In this document: one piece after another, positions 17,343 to 25,622 of the stretch | Layout: the number at the start of each line of letters is the position of its first letter | How positions within the stretch are numbered: position 1 is the stretch's first letter | NCBI RefSeq assembly: GCF_003003125.1 | Contig: NZ_PVTZ01000005.1 | Coordinates: 1 to 64,000 of the forward strand | Origin: Laceyella sediminis | GTDB lineage: Bacteria > Bacillota > Bacilli > Thermoactinomycetales > Thermoactinomycetaceae | DNA length: 64,000 nucleotides | Reading direction: 5' to 3' | Position numbers and translations under genes: made by a program | Notes under the pieces: generated by a model | Seen by the model: only the letters and a program-made list of their open reading frames with translations | Told to the model about the DNA's origin: nothing | The model's database searches: none

Positions 17343-18383
17343 TTATGATGAGCTACCGCAACTAGAGCTGGAACAGCTGGAACTGGAGCAACTGGAGTTC
17401 CCGGAATCAGAATCACCAGAACCACCAGAATCTCCCCCGTCGTCGATGCTGGCACATCCAAACTCATCCGAGCCGGAGCTCGAATGATTGGCTTTCGCGG
17501 ACTGTGATTGGAGCCGTGCCAGTTGCGTTGCAAAGTCTTCATCATGATAAGCGGATAAAAACAAAACGCTTGTCAACATGAGCAACGCCTCATTCGATTG
17601 CGGTACCAAGCTCTTTCGGTAGCGCTTGAATTTCGTCACAGTGTGTCCTTCTTTGGCGACCGCCCCATCAATTTTGGCCAATTGCCCTTTCAGATACGCG
17701 ATCAAACATGAAACCAGCTTGGCCACATGCGGTACCTGTTCTTGGGTGCGAGTATTGAAATAGCGGCTCGCAATCTCTTCTACATCATCTTCCTTCAACG
17801 CCCAGATCAGCTCACGGCGAAGCGGGTGACGCAAAAAGGCGCCCCATGTCTGCGAACTGTATTTGGTCGGTTTGAACAGGCAGACATAGATCACATCAAA
17901 CCATGCCCGCTCGTAGGGGTCAGGCGCTTGATCACCATCATTTGGGGAGTGATGCAAGGTGGTTCTTAAGAAACGGCGTGAGAAATCTTCGTATTCGCGG
18001 GTAAACATCAGCATCTCATGCCATACTTCATCCACTTCCCGGCTGTACATAGGAACACTCTTCAACAGCGCGGTCATCACCAAGTACCGTTTCCACTCAA
18101 ACCAGCGGTTTTCCCATTCGGTCAAACCCACTTTATGCTCGCGGAAAACGCGTTCCTTTACGCGCGCCACATAGGTTTCATCTAACGCGTTATCCAAGTG
18201 ATCGATGAGCGCTTTCAATTCTTGCGCAAACTCTTCACTGTGCTCTTGCATCCCCAAGTCGGGCAAAATATACGACTGGCTGGGGCGGGGCTTTTTGGCT
18301 GAGCGGTACAGCGCATTGACCAAAATGATAATCGCAATGAAAAAGGCCAGTAAAATAAACGCTACTACCTCCACGTAAACCAC
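17343..18383 (-). CDS. Membrane-anchored protein with GRDP-like core and Cys/Ser tail
   Basis: 346 residues. One N-terminal membrane helix (about 5-25) is followed by a cytoplasmic helical domain with VDEVWHEMLMFTREYEDF and LHHSPND, which resembles the glycine-rich-domain-protein (DUF1399) core in which His residues recur. The last 40 residues are low complexity: Asp/Gly/Ser-rich, then SSCSSSSCSSSSCGSSS, the last Cys residues being evenly spaced. Bacterial relatives often end in Gly/Cys- or Ser/Cys-rich tails. No function is known to me. It is convergent with the esterase, and upstream lies the brxB-like gene on the same strand. Confidence 0.75.
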   Translation of the reverse strand: MVYVEVVAFILLAFFIAIIILVNALYRSAKKPRPSQSYILPDLGMQEHSEEFAQELKALIDHLDNALDETYVARVKERVFREHKVGLTEWENRWFEWKRYLVMTALLKSVPMYSREVDEVWHEMLMFTREYEDFSRRFLRTTLHHSPNDGDQAPDPYERAWFDVIYVCLFKPTKYSSQTWGAFLRHPLRRELIWALKEDDVEEIASRYFNTRTQEQVPHVAKLVSCLIAYLKGQLAKIDGAVAKEGHTVTKFKRYRKSLVPQSNEALLMLTSVLFLSAYHDEDFATQLARLQSQSAKANHSSSGSDEFGCASIDDGGDSGGSGDSDSGNSSCSSSSCSSSSCGSSS

Positions 18384-18426
18384 CCTTTCGCTTTCACTGT
18401 CAAAGGCTCCCTCGTCCTGGGGCTTT

Positions 18427-18466
18427 CAAAAAAGAGAGCACTCCCCGGAAAAACAGGGGAGTCCTC
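18427..18466 (-). terminator. Terminator of the bacilliredoxin gene
   Basis: Minus strand: an 11-bp stem with one mismatch (18456-18466 with 18436-18446), then TCTTTTTT. It sits directly after the stop. Confidence 0.85.
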
Positions 18467-18469
18467 ACA

Positions 18470-18913
18470 TCAATCGCAATATTTGTCGTAAGCGTTGGTC
18501 AGATTGGCCGCAATCTGTTCAAGCGGCACATTCTCAATCTCATGCCGGTGAACCATATGTACCAGTTGGCCGTCTTTCAACAACGCAAACGACGGAGATG
18601 ACGGCGGTTGACCTACCAAATAGGAACGGGCCCGCTCCGTCGCTTCGCGGTCTTGGCCGGCAAACACCGTATACCAATGATCGGGAACTTTATCATGTTT
18701 CAACGACAGCGCGACGGCAGGACGAGCCAAACCGGCAGCACAGCCGCACACCGAGTTGATCACGAGCAAGGTGGTTCCTTTGGCACCTTCCCCTTTCAGC
18801 GCCTCATCCACTTCTTCAGGGGTGCGCAACTCCTTCACACCGATTGAAGTCAACTCATCGCGCATATGTTGAACCATTGTCTGCATTTGTTGCAAGTAGA
18901 AGTTTTCAGTCAC
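18470..18913 (-). CDS. Bacilliredoxin BrxA/BrxB family
   Basis: Thioredoxin-fold protein of 147 residues that removes bacillithiol from bacillithiolated proteins. The active-site CGC motif is in SVCGCAAG (Cys56, Cys58), followed by the highly conserved VFAGQDREAT and PPSSPSFALLKDG blocks of B. subtilis YphP/YqiW. GTG start with AAAGGAGGG 8 bases upstream. Which of the two Bacillus paralogues it corresponds to is unclear, so no gene symbol is given. It implies that the organism makes bacillithiol. Confidence 0.93.
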   Translation of the reverse strand: MTENFYLQQMQTMVQHMRDELTSIGVKELRTPEEVDEALKGEGAKGTTLLVINSVCGCAAGLARPAVALSLKHDKVPDHWYTVFAGQDREATERARSYLVGQPPSSPSFALLKDGQLVHMVHRHEIENVPLEQIAANLTNAYDKYCD

Positions 18914-18960
18914 TTGCTCTTCCCTCCTTTGCCCTTATTGTATCCCATCCCAGCTGGAAC

Positions 18961-20388
18961 TTAAATCCCTTTGATCACTGCCATGGGATGACATTTGGCC
19001 ACGACCGAAGCTAAACCTGCGCCAACGACGGAATCGATGATTTGATCTACATCTTTGTACGCCTGCGGGCATTCATCCAAGATGTCGCGCAACGTGCGTT
19101 GATTCACCATAATCTCCTCTTCCGTACCTACTCTCATCGACTGGGCAAATTGGTCGACCGTAACCACCTGTTTGGTCGCTTTGCGTGAGCGGACACGGCC
19201 CGCTCCATGGCAAATCGAATAGAAATTCTTTTCACCCGCTTTTTCTCCGACCATAATGTAAGAAGCCGTTCCCATCGACCCGGGTATGAGTGCAGGATGA
19301 CCCGTCTCTTTGTACGGTTTGGCGTTGAGGAAATGACCGGCCGGCAAAGCGCGGGTCGTCCCCTTGCGATGTACCAGCATCGCTCTGTTGCGATGAAACT
19401 CTTGCAAGGCATAATTGTGCATCAAGTCATACAGAACCGGCATCTCAAGTGCGGAGCCAAACACATCTTTCAAACCTTGACGCACACCAAACGCGATCAT
19501 GTGACGGTTGACGACTGCATAATTCAAAGCCGAATACATCAGGTTGATGTAGCGTTGCCCCTCAGCGCTCTGGATCGGTGCGTATACCAAGGTAGGATCA
19601 GGATTTTCAATTCCCCATAAATCCATCGCGTTGCGGAAGTCGCGGGTGTACTGTTTCCCCATCATCCCACCCCAGGCACGAGAACCGGAATGGATCATCA
19701 CCACCACTTGCCCATCAAACATCCCCCACTTGGCGGCGATGTCACGCTTCGCTTCATTGATTTCCAAGGTTTGAATTTCGACGAAATGGTTGCCGCCCCC
19801 TAATGTCCCAATCGTTTGCCAAGCGCGTGCCCACACCTTGTCCGAGACGTCGGACAAGTAATCTTTGTCAAACTTGAACTTGGCATGTTCCACATGGGTG
19901 AGGGATCTGCTTTTTTTCGACGGCTTTTCGTCGGGGATGTAGGAGACCGGCAGGCCTTCAATCCCCTCGGTTACCACTTTTTCCACCTCTATATCGCTAT
20001 AGGACGAAGATTGCCGTTCGTTGACGGGTACGTATTTCTCGATCGACTCAATCATTTCACGCCGCAACGACTTCGACTGGATGTCGGCCTTGGTGAGCGG
20101 TGTCAGATGCACCCTCATGCCGCAACCGATATCGGACCCGACGATGGACGGAGAGACAAATCCATCCTTCATGTTCCAGACCGCCGTTGTTCCGATGCAC
20201 GTGCCCACCCCCACGTGGGCATCGGGGGTGTAGCTCATATAGACATTGCGCGGAATGCGCAAATTGTTATCGGCCATGTCGTAGACGCGTTGTTCCAAGG
20301 ATGCGAATACTTCATCATTGGCAAACACATGTAATGTACCGTGCGCCAATGACAGTTCACGATGATTGTTTCCATGATCTTTAATCAT
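18961..20388 (-). CDS. rtcB: RNA-splicing ligase RtcB
   Basis: GTP- and manganese-dependent ligase that joins RNA 2',3'-cyclic phosphate (or 3'-phosphate) ends to 5'-OH ends. 475 residues with metal-site motifs GSDIGCGMR (Asp86, Cys89), GGGNHFVEI, HSGSR, GSMGTASYI and the guanylation site in CHGAGR (His394). Start at 20388, 7-12 bases after AAAGGGGAAAAGG; a Met six codons upstream overlaps that site. Monocistronic. The 5' leader holds a long imperfect hairpin (20404-20475). No archease gene is adjacent. Confidence 0.93.
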   Translation of the reverse strand: MIKDHGNNHRELSLAHGTLHVFANDEVFASLEQRVYDMADNNLRIPRNVYMSYTPDAHVGVGTCIGTTAVWNMKDGFVSPSIVGSDIGCGMRVHLTPLTKADIQSKSLRREMIESIEKYVPVNERQSSSYSDIEVEKVVTEGIEGLPVSYIPDEKPSKKSRSLTHVEHAKFKFDKDYLSDVSDKVWARAWQTIGTLGGGNHFVEIQTLEINEAKRDIAAKWGMFDGQVVVMIHSGSRAWGGMMGKQYTRDFRNAMDLWGIENPDPTLVYAPIQSAEGQRYINLMYSALNYAVVNRHMIAFGVRQGLKDVFGSALEMPVLYDLMHNYALQEFHRNRAMLVHRKGTTRALPAGHFLNAKPYKETGHPALIPGSMGTASYIMVGEKAGEKNFYSICHGAGRVRSRKATKQVVTVDQFAQSMRVGTEEEIMVNQRTLRDILDECPQAYKDVDQIIDSVVGAGLASVVAKCHPMAVIKGI

Positions 20389-20403
20389 ACCTTTTCCCCT
20401 TTG

Positions 20404-20475
20404 CACCCGTTGCCGCTACGACCAGGCGGGGGAGAAATCCCTGAGCCCTGCTTGGTACGTAAGGGGCAACCGGTG
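20404..20475 (-). promoter_or_regulatory. Long hairpin in the rtcB 5' leader
   Basis: A 72-base segment ending 15 bases before the rtcB start folds almost completely on itself: CACC/GGTG outer pairs, GTTGCC/GGCAAC, TACG/CGTA, ACCA/TGGT and a GC-rich inner stem. Two inner pairs are G-T when read as plus-strand RNA and C-A mismatches on the minus strand. It lacks a T-run and matches no riboswitch class I know. A TATAAT hexamer at about 20486-20491 reads toward rtcB and would place the hairpin in the transcript. Confidence 0.5.
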
Positions 20476-20666
20476 ATTTGAATAATTATACGAGAGCTTT
20501 TGTAAAGAACGATATTTTCCGATGATTTTTTTAAAAGTAAAATGGCCGGCGAGTCAAAAAAATTTTTTTTCAAAAACTACGATTGCCTATGAAGAACGTC
20601 CACATGTTCCCCTCTGATTTTCCACGCATATCCACTTTTGAAACGTCTAAAGCAAAAACAAAATCA

Positions 20667-20700
20667 CACAAAAACCCCCGGAGCTGGCTCGCTCCGAGGG
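20667..20700 (-). terminator. Terminator of the queuosine operon
   Basis: Minus strand: a 10-bp stem (20691-20700 with 20675-20684, one T-G pair) followed by TTTTTGTG, just past the queF stop. Confidence 0.88.
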
Positions 20701-20708
20701 TGACATCC

Positions 20709-21197
20709 TCACCGGTTATCCACGCGTTCAGGATAGAGATCATGTTGCGCCAATCGCTGTTCGGCGATCCGTTCCCACCGCGTCCCCGGTTTGCCGTAAT
20801 TGGCATACGGATCGATGCTGATCCCGCCGCGCGGCAGGAATTTTCCCCACACCTCGATATATTTGGGGTCCATTTTCTCGATCAAGTCTTTCATGATCGT
20901 CACGATGCAATTTTCATGAAAGTCTCCATGGTTGCGATAACTGAATAGATACAGCTTAAGCGATTTGCTTTCAACCAATTTCTGGTCCGGCACGTAACTA
21001 ATATAAATCGTGGCGAAATCCGGCTGGTTGGTAATGGGGCACAAGCTGGTGAATTCCGGGCAATTGAATTTCACGAAATAATCCGTGCCCGGATGCTTGT
21101 TGTCGAAGGTTTCCAACACATCCGGATTGTATTGGAACACATAATCGGTTTTAGCGCCGAGGGCATGGAGCTGGAGCTCCTGTCGCTTCTCACTCAT
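20709..21197 (-). CDS. queF: NADPH-dependent 7-cyano-7-deazaguanine reductase
   Basis: Reduces the nitrile preQ0 to the amine preQ1 in queuosine biosynthesis. 162 residues, the short (type I) form. The catalytic Cys53 and Asp60 are in [11 protein letters not shown], and the substrate motif [20 protein letters not shown] carries the conserved Glu/Ser/Lys and the final Glu. RBS GGAGG before ATG. Last gene of queE-queC-queD-queF; 12 bases separate it from queD. The presence of queF means the pathway runs to preQ1 for tRNA. Confidence 0.96.
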   Translation of the reverse strand: MSEKRQELQLHALGAKTDYVFQYNPDVLETFDNKHPGTDYFVKFNCPEFTSLCPITNQPDFATIYISYVPDQKLVESKSLKLYLFSYRNHGDFHENCIVTIMKDLIEKMDPKYIEVWGKFLPRGGISIDPYANYGKPGTRWERIAEQRLAQHDLYPERVDNR

Positions 21198-21209
21198 CTA
21201 GTTGCCTCC

Positions 21210-21596
21210 TTACACCCGTTCATAACGGGCAAACGCTTCATTGGTTTCTTCTACTTCCACCCATTTCACAATGGGGCGGTTTGATTTTTGCTCGCATAAT
21301 TCTTCAATCGCTAAAAAGAACACTTCCGCCACTTTCTCCGTGGTCGGGGCATGTCCCCCTTGCGCGGGGTCAAACTCAGGGAATTCATTTAACAGATGAT
21401 GATCATATTTCTTCTCGATGGCGTGTTTCACTTGACGAAAGTCGATCAACATCTGCTGTTCATCCAATTGCGTCCCTTCTACGCAAAAAGTGATTTTGTA
21501 ATTGTGCCCGTGCAATCGATCGCATTTGCCCGCACCAGGCACGCGGTGGGCGCAAGAAATCCAAAAGTGCTTGACCAACGTATATTTCCCAGGCAT
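21210..21596 (-). CDS. queD: 6-Carboxytetrahydropterin synthase
   Basis: Converts dihydroneopterin triphosphate to 6-carboxytetrahydropterin, the first committed queuosine step after GTP cyclohydrolase. About 128 residues, with zinc His ligands in CAHRVPG and the HGHNY motif, and the conserved Cys upstream of DRLHGHNY. The start is uncertain: ATG at 21596 with GGTGAG close upstream, or GTG at 21605 overlapping the queC stop. Either way it is coupled to queC. No GTP cyclohydrolase gene is in the window. Confidence 0.93.
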   Translation of the reverse strand: MPGKYTLVKHFWISCAHRVPGAGKCDRLHGHNYKITFCVEGTQLDEQQMLIDFRQVKHAIEKKYDHHLLNEFPEFDPAQGGHAPTTEKVAEVFFLAIEELCEQKSNRPIVKWVEVEETNEAFARYERV

Positions 21597-21601
21597 GATT
21601 C

Positions 21602-22291
21602 TCACCCGATCTTTGTTTTATATGGGATAGGATCTTGTACGCCGTTCTCCTTGAAGCCCTTCAATCGCAAGAGACAGCTGTCACACTCCCCGCAAGCCTC
21701 CGCTTCCCCTTGGTAGCAGGAGGTGGTCAATTCATATGGGACGCCCAGTTCCAGGCCCCGCGCGATGATTTCACCTTTGGTCAGCGAAATGAGCGGCGTC
21801 GCGATCCGCAATTTCGCATCCGAGGTGACGCCCAGCTTAGTGGCCAGGTTAATGGTTTCTTCCATCGATTTGATGAATTCCGGACGGCAATCGGGATAGC
21901 CGCTATAATCGACGGCCGTGACGCCGGTGTACAGCACTTGCGCACCGATCACTTCCGCATAAGCCGTCGCCAACGACAAGAAGATCAAATTGCGGGCAGG
22001 CACATAGGTGGACGGAATCCCCTCACCCACTCCCTCCGTGGGCACTTCCATCGCCGTGTCGGTCAGGCTACTTCCGCCGATCTGGCCGAGGAAGGAAACA
22101 TCCACCACCTTGTGGCGTTCTGCCACCCCATAGTGCGCCGCAACTTTGCGGGCATGCTCCACTTCCTTGTCATGGCGTTGGTTGTAATGAAACGTGATGG
22201 GGTACAGCTCATACCCTTCTGCCAAGGCTATCCCCATGCAAGTGGTGCTGTCTAACCCTCCGCTCAACACGATGACCGCTTTTTTGCTCAT
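21602..22291 (-). CDS. queC: 7-Cyano-7-deazaguanine synthase
   Basis: ATP-dependent enzyme that turns 7-carboxy-7-deazaguanine plus ammonia into preQ0. 229 residues. The PP-loop is SGGLDSTT at about residue 10, followed by FHYNQRH; a zinc site is formed by Cys residues in TSCYQGEAEACGECDSC. RBS GAGGAGTG. It lies 6 bases after queE and overlaps or abuts queD, so the operon is tightly packed. Confidence 0.96.
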   Translation of the reverse strand: MSKKAVIVLSGGLDSTTCMGIALAEGYELYPITFHYNQRHDKEVEHARKVAAHYGVAERHKVVDVSFLGQIGGSSLTDTAMEVPTEGVGEGIPSTYVPARNLIFLSLATAYAEVIGAQVLYTGVTAVDYSGYPDCRPEFIKSMEETINLATKLGVTSDAKLRIATPLISLTKGEIIARGLELGVPYELTTSCYQGEAEACGECDSCLLRLKGFKENGVQDPIPYKTKIG

Positions 22292-22297
22292 TCCTGC

Positions 22298-23014
22298 TCA
22301 CACTCCTCTAGCATTTGGGTCCCAAATCACTTTATGCAATTGCAAATTCAACTTCACATGCGTCAAACGCTCTGCTAACATCCGCTCTACCAAGCGAGCC
22401 GGCGGCATGCTCTCCCACACCGGGCTGAACAGTGGGACGCCCCGTTCTATCCGCTGTCTCACCACTTCAACCGCCACGTCAAAATCCGTATCGTCGGCGA
22501 TCACAAACTTCACTTCGTCCGTATCGCGCAAAAAAGTGAAGTTCTCTTCGATCATCTTGTCCTGTTCCCCGCTGGCTGGCAGTTTATAGTCGAGGACAAA
22601 CCGCACCTTTTGCCCCCATTCGGGATTGGCTTCCCGCCAGGCATGAAACGGAGCCAAATGAATGGCGCCATTGGTCTCAATGTGGATGTCCGCCACTTCT
22701 TCCAGCTGCGCCAACGCCTCAATGAGCAAAAGCGATTTCTCCCCGTGGATGAGCGGCTCCCCGCCCGTCAAGCAAATACGGGGGTGACCGTACCTTTTCA
22801 CTTCTGCCACAATCTCAGCGATGGTAGCAAAAAACTCCGGCTTAGCCGGCGCATAACTGTAAGGCGTATCACACCACGTACAGCGCAGGTTGCAGTTGAA
22901 CACCCGCACAAACGTCGTCGGATACCCAGCCTGTGTCCCTTCCCCCTCTACGGTCTCAAACAATTCCACCATAGGGATTTTCACTTCATCTATCGTTTGA
23001 TGCGCTTGTGGCAC
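22298..23014 (-). CDS. queE: 7-Carboxy-7-deazaguanine synthase
   Basis: Radical SAM enzyme that contracts 6-carboxytetrahydropterin to 7-carboxy-7-deazaguanine. 238 residues with the iron-sulfur motif CNLRCTWC (Cys41, Cys45, Cys48, CX3CX2C), the substrate-binding VEGEGTQAG and the LTGGEPL SAM motif. GTG start at 23014 after AGAGGTG. First gene of the operon. I looked in the leader for a preQ1 riboswitch (GGUUC...AAAAAACUA type) and did not find one. Confidence 0.95.
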   Translation of the reverse strand: MPQAHQTIDEVKIPMVELFETVEGEGTQAGYPTTFVRVFNCNLRCTWCDTPYSYAPAKPEFFATIAEIVAEVKRYGHPRICLTGGEPLIHGEKSLLLIEALAQLEEVADIHIETNGAIHLAPFHAWREANPEWGQKVRFVLDYKLPASGEQDKMIEENFTFLRDTDEVKFVIADDTDFDVAVEVVRQRIERGVPLFSPVWESMPPARLVERMLAERLTHVKLNLQLHKVIWDPNARGV

Positions 23015-23192
23015 GAATGCACCTCTTCTCTTTTACAACAAAATGGGGCAACACCCTGCGGTCGCCGCTATGAAAAACATCTACTAGCCATGCTAGCAAA
23101 AGGGCTTCCCTCTTAGCAATAGGAAGATGATTGGCAATGCCAAAAAAGAAAAACAGCGGGCCGTAGCGATCTCTCGTCATACATTAAGCAAA

Positions 23193-23456
23193 CTATACCA
23201 CTTGCTTCAACACGCGAGCGATCTCTTCCTCCGGTGGTGTGGAAATACCGGACAGGAGAAACATCCCTGGCACACGGGTAGCCGCTCGGATGCGCTCCAA
23301 CAGTTGAAATCGATTTTGCTCGCGCCTGGGGGAAACGAGCGGCACATGAACCGACAATCGCGGATTAACCACCGTACCATGGCGGGGGGCGGCTGATGAT
23401 CCAATCTTCCTCTTGCAAGATGCGGTAGGCTTTTTGCACCGCTAGAGGAGGAAAGC
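23193..23456 (-). pseudogene. GntR-family regulator remnant (5' truncated, frameshifted)
   Basis: On the minus strand, the last part of a winged-helix domain reads AVQKAYRILQEEDWIISRP, typical of GntR/YtrA-type regulators (usually TVQKAYREL...EGW...SRPG.GTFV). A run of six C at about 23385-23393 then shifts the frame to an early stop. With one C fewer it continues as RHGTVVNPRL... to the stop at 23193, ending EEEIARVLKQVV. The first helices of the HTH are missing: the neighbouring gene's ribosome binding site starts there. It is therefore broken at least twice. A sequencing slip in the C-run could explain only the frameshift. Confidence 0.68.
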
Positions 23457-23458
23457 AC

Positions 23459-24070
23459 ATGAATCCCAATCGGTCTACTTGCCCCTTTCACGCGTTGCTC
23501 AACAAAGAAACAAGCCGCCCGATCCGCCGCAAAACCAAACGTTTGCATGACGAAGAGCGGGTGCGGCAACTTCTTCATTCCACCCGCGTCGGCTATCTGG
23601 GCCTCGTCGATGCGGAAGGGACGTATGTCGTTCCGCTCAACTATGTCTGGTATCAAGATGCGATTTATTTTCATGGAAGCGAAATCGGTCGGAAGGCGGA
23701 TGCGCTAAGCACCGCCGCCGGCCCGCTCTGTTTCACCGTAGCCCAAGAGTACTGAACCATCGTGTCCACCGTCCCGGCCAAGACCGGCACGTCTTACACC
23801 AGCGTCATGTTGTTTGGAAACGTTGCTCCCGGCATCGATCTCGCCAAAGCCACCGCGGCGCTGAATGCCATGCTAGCCAAATACGTGCCGGGGTATTTCC
23901 CAACTCCCTTGCGTGAAGCCCATGTGGAAAGATACCGTTCGACCATGGGTAGCAAAACCATCGTCTACCGCCTCGTACCAGACAAAATCATAGCCAAGCA
24001 AGACGTCGCAGAACCGGAAGCGCTTTTCTACGGCGGTCGTACCCAGCGAGATGACCTGAAAAAATCTTGA
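23459..24070 (+). pseudogene. Pyridoxamine 5'-phosphate oxidase-family protein with in-frame TGA
   Basis: The frame from ATG 23459 (RBS AGAGGAGGA) encodes a split-barrel flavin protein of the NimA/PPOx-like family: RLHDEERVRQLLHSTRVGYLG..., VPLNYVWYQDAIYFHG, then FTVAQEY. Codon 99 is TGA (23753-23755). The same frame resumes at once with TIVSTVPAKTGTSYTSVMLFG and runs to 24070, all recognisable as the same domain. So a single nonsense change splits a gene of about 203 codons. The upstream GntR gene is also broken, which makes decay the simplest reading; readthrough is possible but unsupported. Confidence 0.75.
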
Positions 24071-24126
24071 CCGGCTTGGCTAACTGCCCACTTCCTTGTC
24101 CAGACTGAAAAAGAGGAGGGAGTCAG

Positions 24127-24306
24127 GTGGAAAAAACGACCGATGATATGTATACATGGACTTTTACCGCCGATGAGGCTGAAGTGATCAAGTTCGCCTT
24201 GGACCAAACTTACAAACAACTAAAAGACCATCGTGATGAATGGCACCAGCAACAGTGCCAGCGCATAAAGCAATTACTGTTAAACCGGTTTGAAGCCGAG
24301 CTGTAA
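24127..24306 (+). CDS. Small acidic helical protein
   Basis: A 59-residue frame beginning GTG at 24127, six bases after a strong GAGGAGGG, and ending TAA just before a terminator. It begins VEKTTDDMYTWTFTADEAEV and continues into an amphipathic helix rich in Gln, Lys and Glu (LDQTYKQLKDHRDEW). There is no membrane segment and a single Cys. The combination of ribosome binding site and terminator makes it a convincing gene. I do not recognise its family. Confidence 0.7.
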   Translation: MEKTTDDMYTWTFTADEAEVIKFALDQTYKQLKDHRDEWHQQQCQRIKQLLLNRFEAEL

Positions 24307-24315
24307 CGATGATAG

Positions 24316-24350
24316 GAACGCCGCTTTGCCAGGCGTTCTTCTTTTATTTT
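24316..24350 (+). terminator. Terminator of the 59-residue gene
   Basis: GAACGCC, 9-base loop, GGCGTTC, then TTCTTTTATTTTT. Confidence 0.85.
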
Positions 24351-24389
24351 TACGTGGAATCGCGCCATGCCCATGGCTATCTTCCTCAG

Positions 24390-24740
24390 TCAATCGTCGT
24401 TGTCATGCTTGCGCTTTTTTTTATTCTCATCTTTATCGTGCTTGTCGTCATCCTCAAGATCATCGCTAGCCGACGTCCCTTTTGCGTCGATATCCGACTG
24501 GGAAGCGGGTGGATCAGAAACAGCCGGTTTTGCTTTGCCGTCATCCATCCCTTTGGCCGCTAGCAACGCGATAATGAAAATACCAAGAAACACAAAAGAT
24601 GAGACATACATTTTACGGTATTTGGCCTTGCTCAAGGAAGGAAGTTTCCCATGTTTCGCTTTTTCCACTTGGGACCTGTACAAAGTGAAAAGAAAAGTGA
24701 AGATAAATCCCAAAAAGCATCCCATCGCCGCCACTTTCAT
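24390..24740 (-). CDS. Small two-helix membrane protein with charged tail
   Basis: 116 residues. Hydrophobic segments at about 1-20 and 48-65 flank a basic loop, and the last 50 residues are extremely charged (Asp/Lys/Glu, ending KKKRKHDNDD). RBS AAAGGGGAA 9 bases before ATG. The topology with a charged C-terminal tail is common in small Bacillales membrane proteins of unknown role. It is convergent with the 59-residue gene, whose terminator lies between. No function assigned. Confidence 0.65.
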   Translation of the reverse strand: MKVAAMGCFLGFIFTFLFTLYRSQVEKAKHGKLPSLSKAKYRKMYVSSFVFLGIFIIALLAAKGMDDGKAKPAVSDPPASQSDIDAKGTSASDDLEDDDKHDKDENKKKRKHDNDD

Positions 24741-24839
24741 AACGCCATGTTCCCCTTTCCCTTTTGCTCTCTAGTTTTTATATCACAATCGAAGCGCCTC
24801 TCTTCCCATTTTTCACGAACCCTCACCACACTGTCACAA

Positions 24840-24880
24840 GTGCGTGAGGCCCCTTTGTGTTTTTAAGGGGCCTCACGCAC
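24840..24880 (-). terminator. Perfect 16-bp stem at the end of the iclR gene
   Basis: GTGCGTGAGGCCCCTT and its exact complement with a 9-base loop. The stem includes the iclR stop codon. There is no T-run after the stem on either strand; the T-run is in the loop when read rightward. It probably ends or protects the iclR transcript but is not a canonical terminator. Confidence 0.6.
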
Positions 24881-25622
24881 GCACCAACTTGCCCATCCGC
24901 TGGGCTGACTCTTTGAGACGGGGAACACACTGCACCATTTTTTTGACATTCATGCGGGAAACAGGGCCGGACACCGCCAGCGCCGCCACCAATCTCCCTT
25001 GCCGTGAAAATACAGGCACACTGACCGCCGCGGTGCCCGCTTCCCGCTCTTCAACACTGATGGCGTAGCCGTCGTCGTGGATGCGCTGCAATTGTTCCAA
25101 ATACACTTCCTTGTTGACGCTGTCGGGCCAATCGGGATCGGCCAGCAACTCCTGTAGCTCTTCCTCGCTGGCGTAAGCCATCAGCACTTTGCTGGAAGCC
25201 CCCACATACAATGGCAACCGCGCCCCGACCGGCGCCACGCGGCGAATGGCTTGTTTGCTCTCGATCGCCTGGACGCGGACTCGCTCTTTGCCGATACGGT
25301 AATACAGGCTAACCGTTTCATCCAACTCATCTCGCAACCGTTCCATCTCCGGTAAAAACAGAACGGCCGGCTCGTCTGATTGGTTGAGGCTAGTGGCTAG
25401 TTCCCACACGCGGAAACCGAGCTGATACTTGTCCGTCTCCGAATCCCGCTTCACAAACCCCTTACCTTCCAGCGTCGCCAGCAAGCGAAATACTGTGCTT
25501 TTATTCAATCCGGTACGCTCGGCGATCTCCATCATGCCCAGGCTCCCTTCATCCACAAAGCAGAGAAGGATATCCAAAGCTCGTTCCGCCGCGCGCACGG
25601 TTGACTTTTTCTCATCACTCAC
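24873..25622 (-). CDS. IclR-family transcriptional regulator
   Basis: 249 residues. Winged HTH at about 10-75 (AAERALDILLCFVDEGSLGMMEIAERTGLNKSTVFRLL, shown here only by its key part LNKSTVFRLL) and a C-terminal GAF-like effector domain (RVAPVGARLPLYVGASSKVLMAY, EREAGTAAVSVPV). IclR members sense small organic acids such as glyoxylate, pyruvate or aromatic acids. It is divergent from aconitase, 324 bases away, with two dyads between; control of acnA, itself or both is plausible. Effector unknown. Confidence 0.9.
   Translation of the reverse strand: MSDEKKSTVRAAERALDILLCFVDEGSLGMMEIAERTGLNKSTVFRLLATLEGKGFVKRDSETDKYQLGFRVWELATSLNQSDEPAVLFLPEMERLRDELDETVSLYYRIGKERVRVQAIESKQAIRRVAPVGARLPLYVGASSKVLMAYASEEELQELLADPDWPDSVNKEVYLEQLQRIHDDGYAISVEEREAGTAAVSVPVFSRQGRLVAALAVSGPVSRMNVKKMVQCVPRLKESAQRMGKLVRA

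Noticed and set aside
22986-23180. 64-residue leftward frame overlapping queE
   Set aside because: No ribosome binding site, and it overlaps the queE start; probably leader sequence.
23015-23192. preQ1 riboswitch upstream of queE
   Set aside because: The leader has a small GGG/CCC hairpin and short palindromes but not the preQ1-I core or its A-rich tail.
23753-23755. TGA as selenocysteine codon
   Set aside because: No SECIS-like hairpin directly follows, and the adjacent regulator is also broken, so a nonsense change is simpler.
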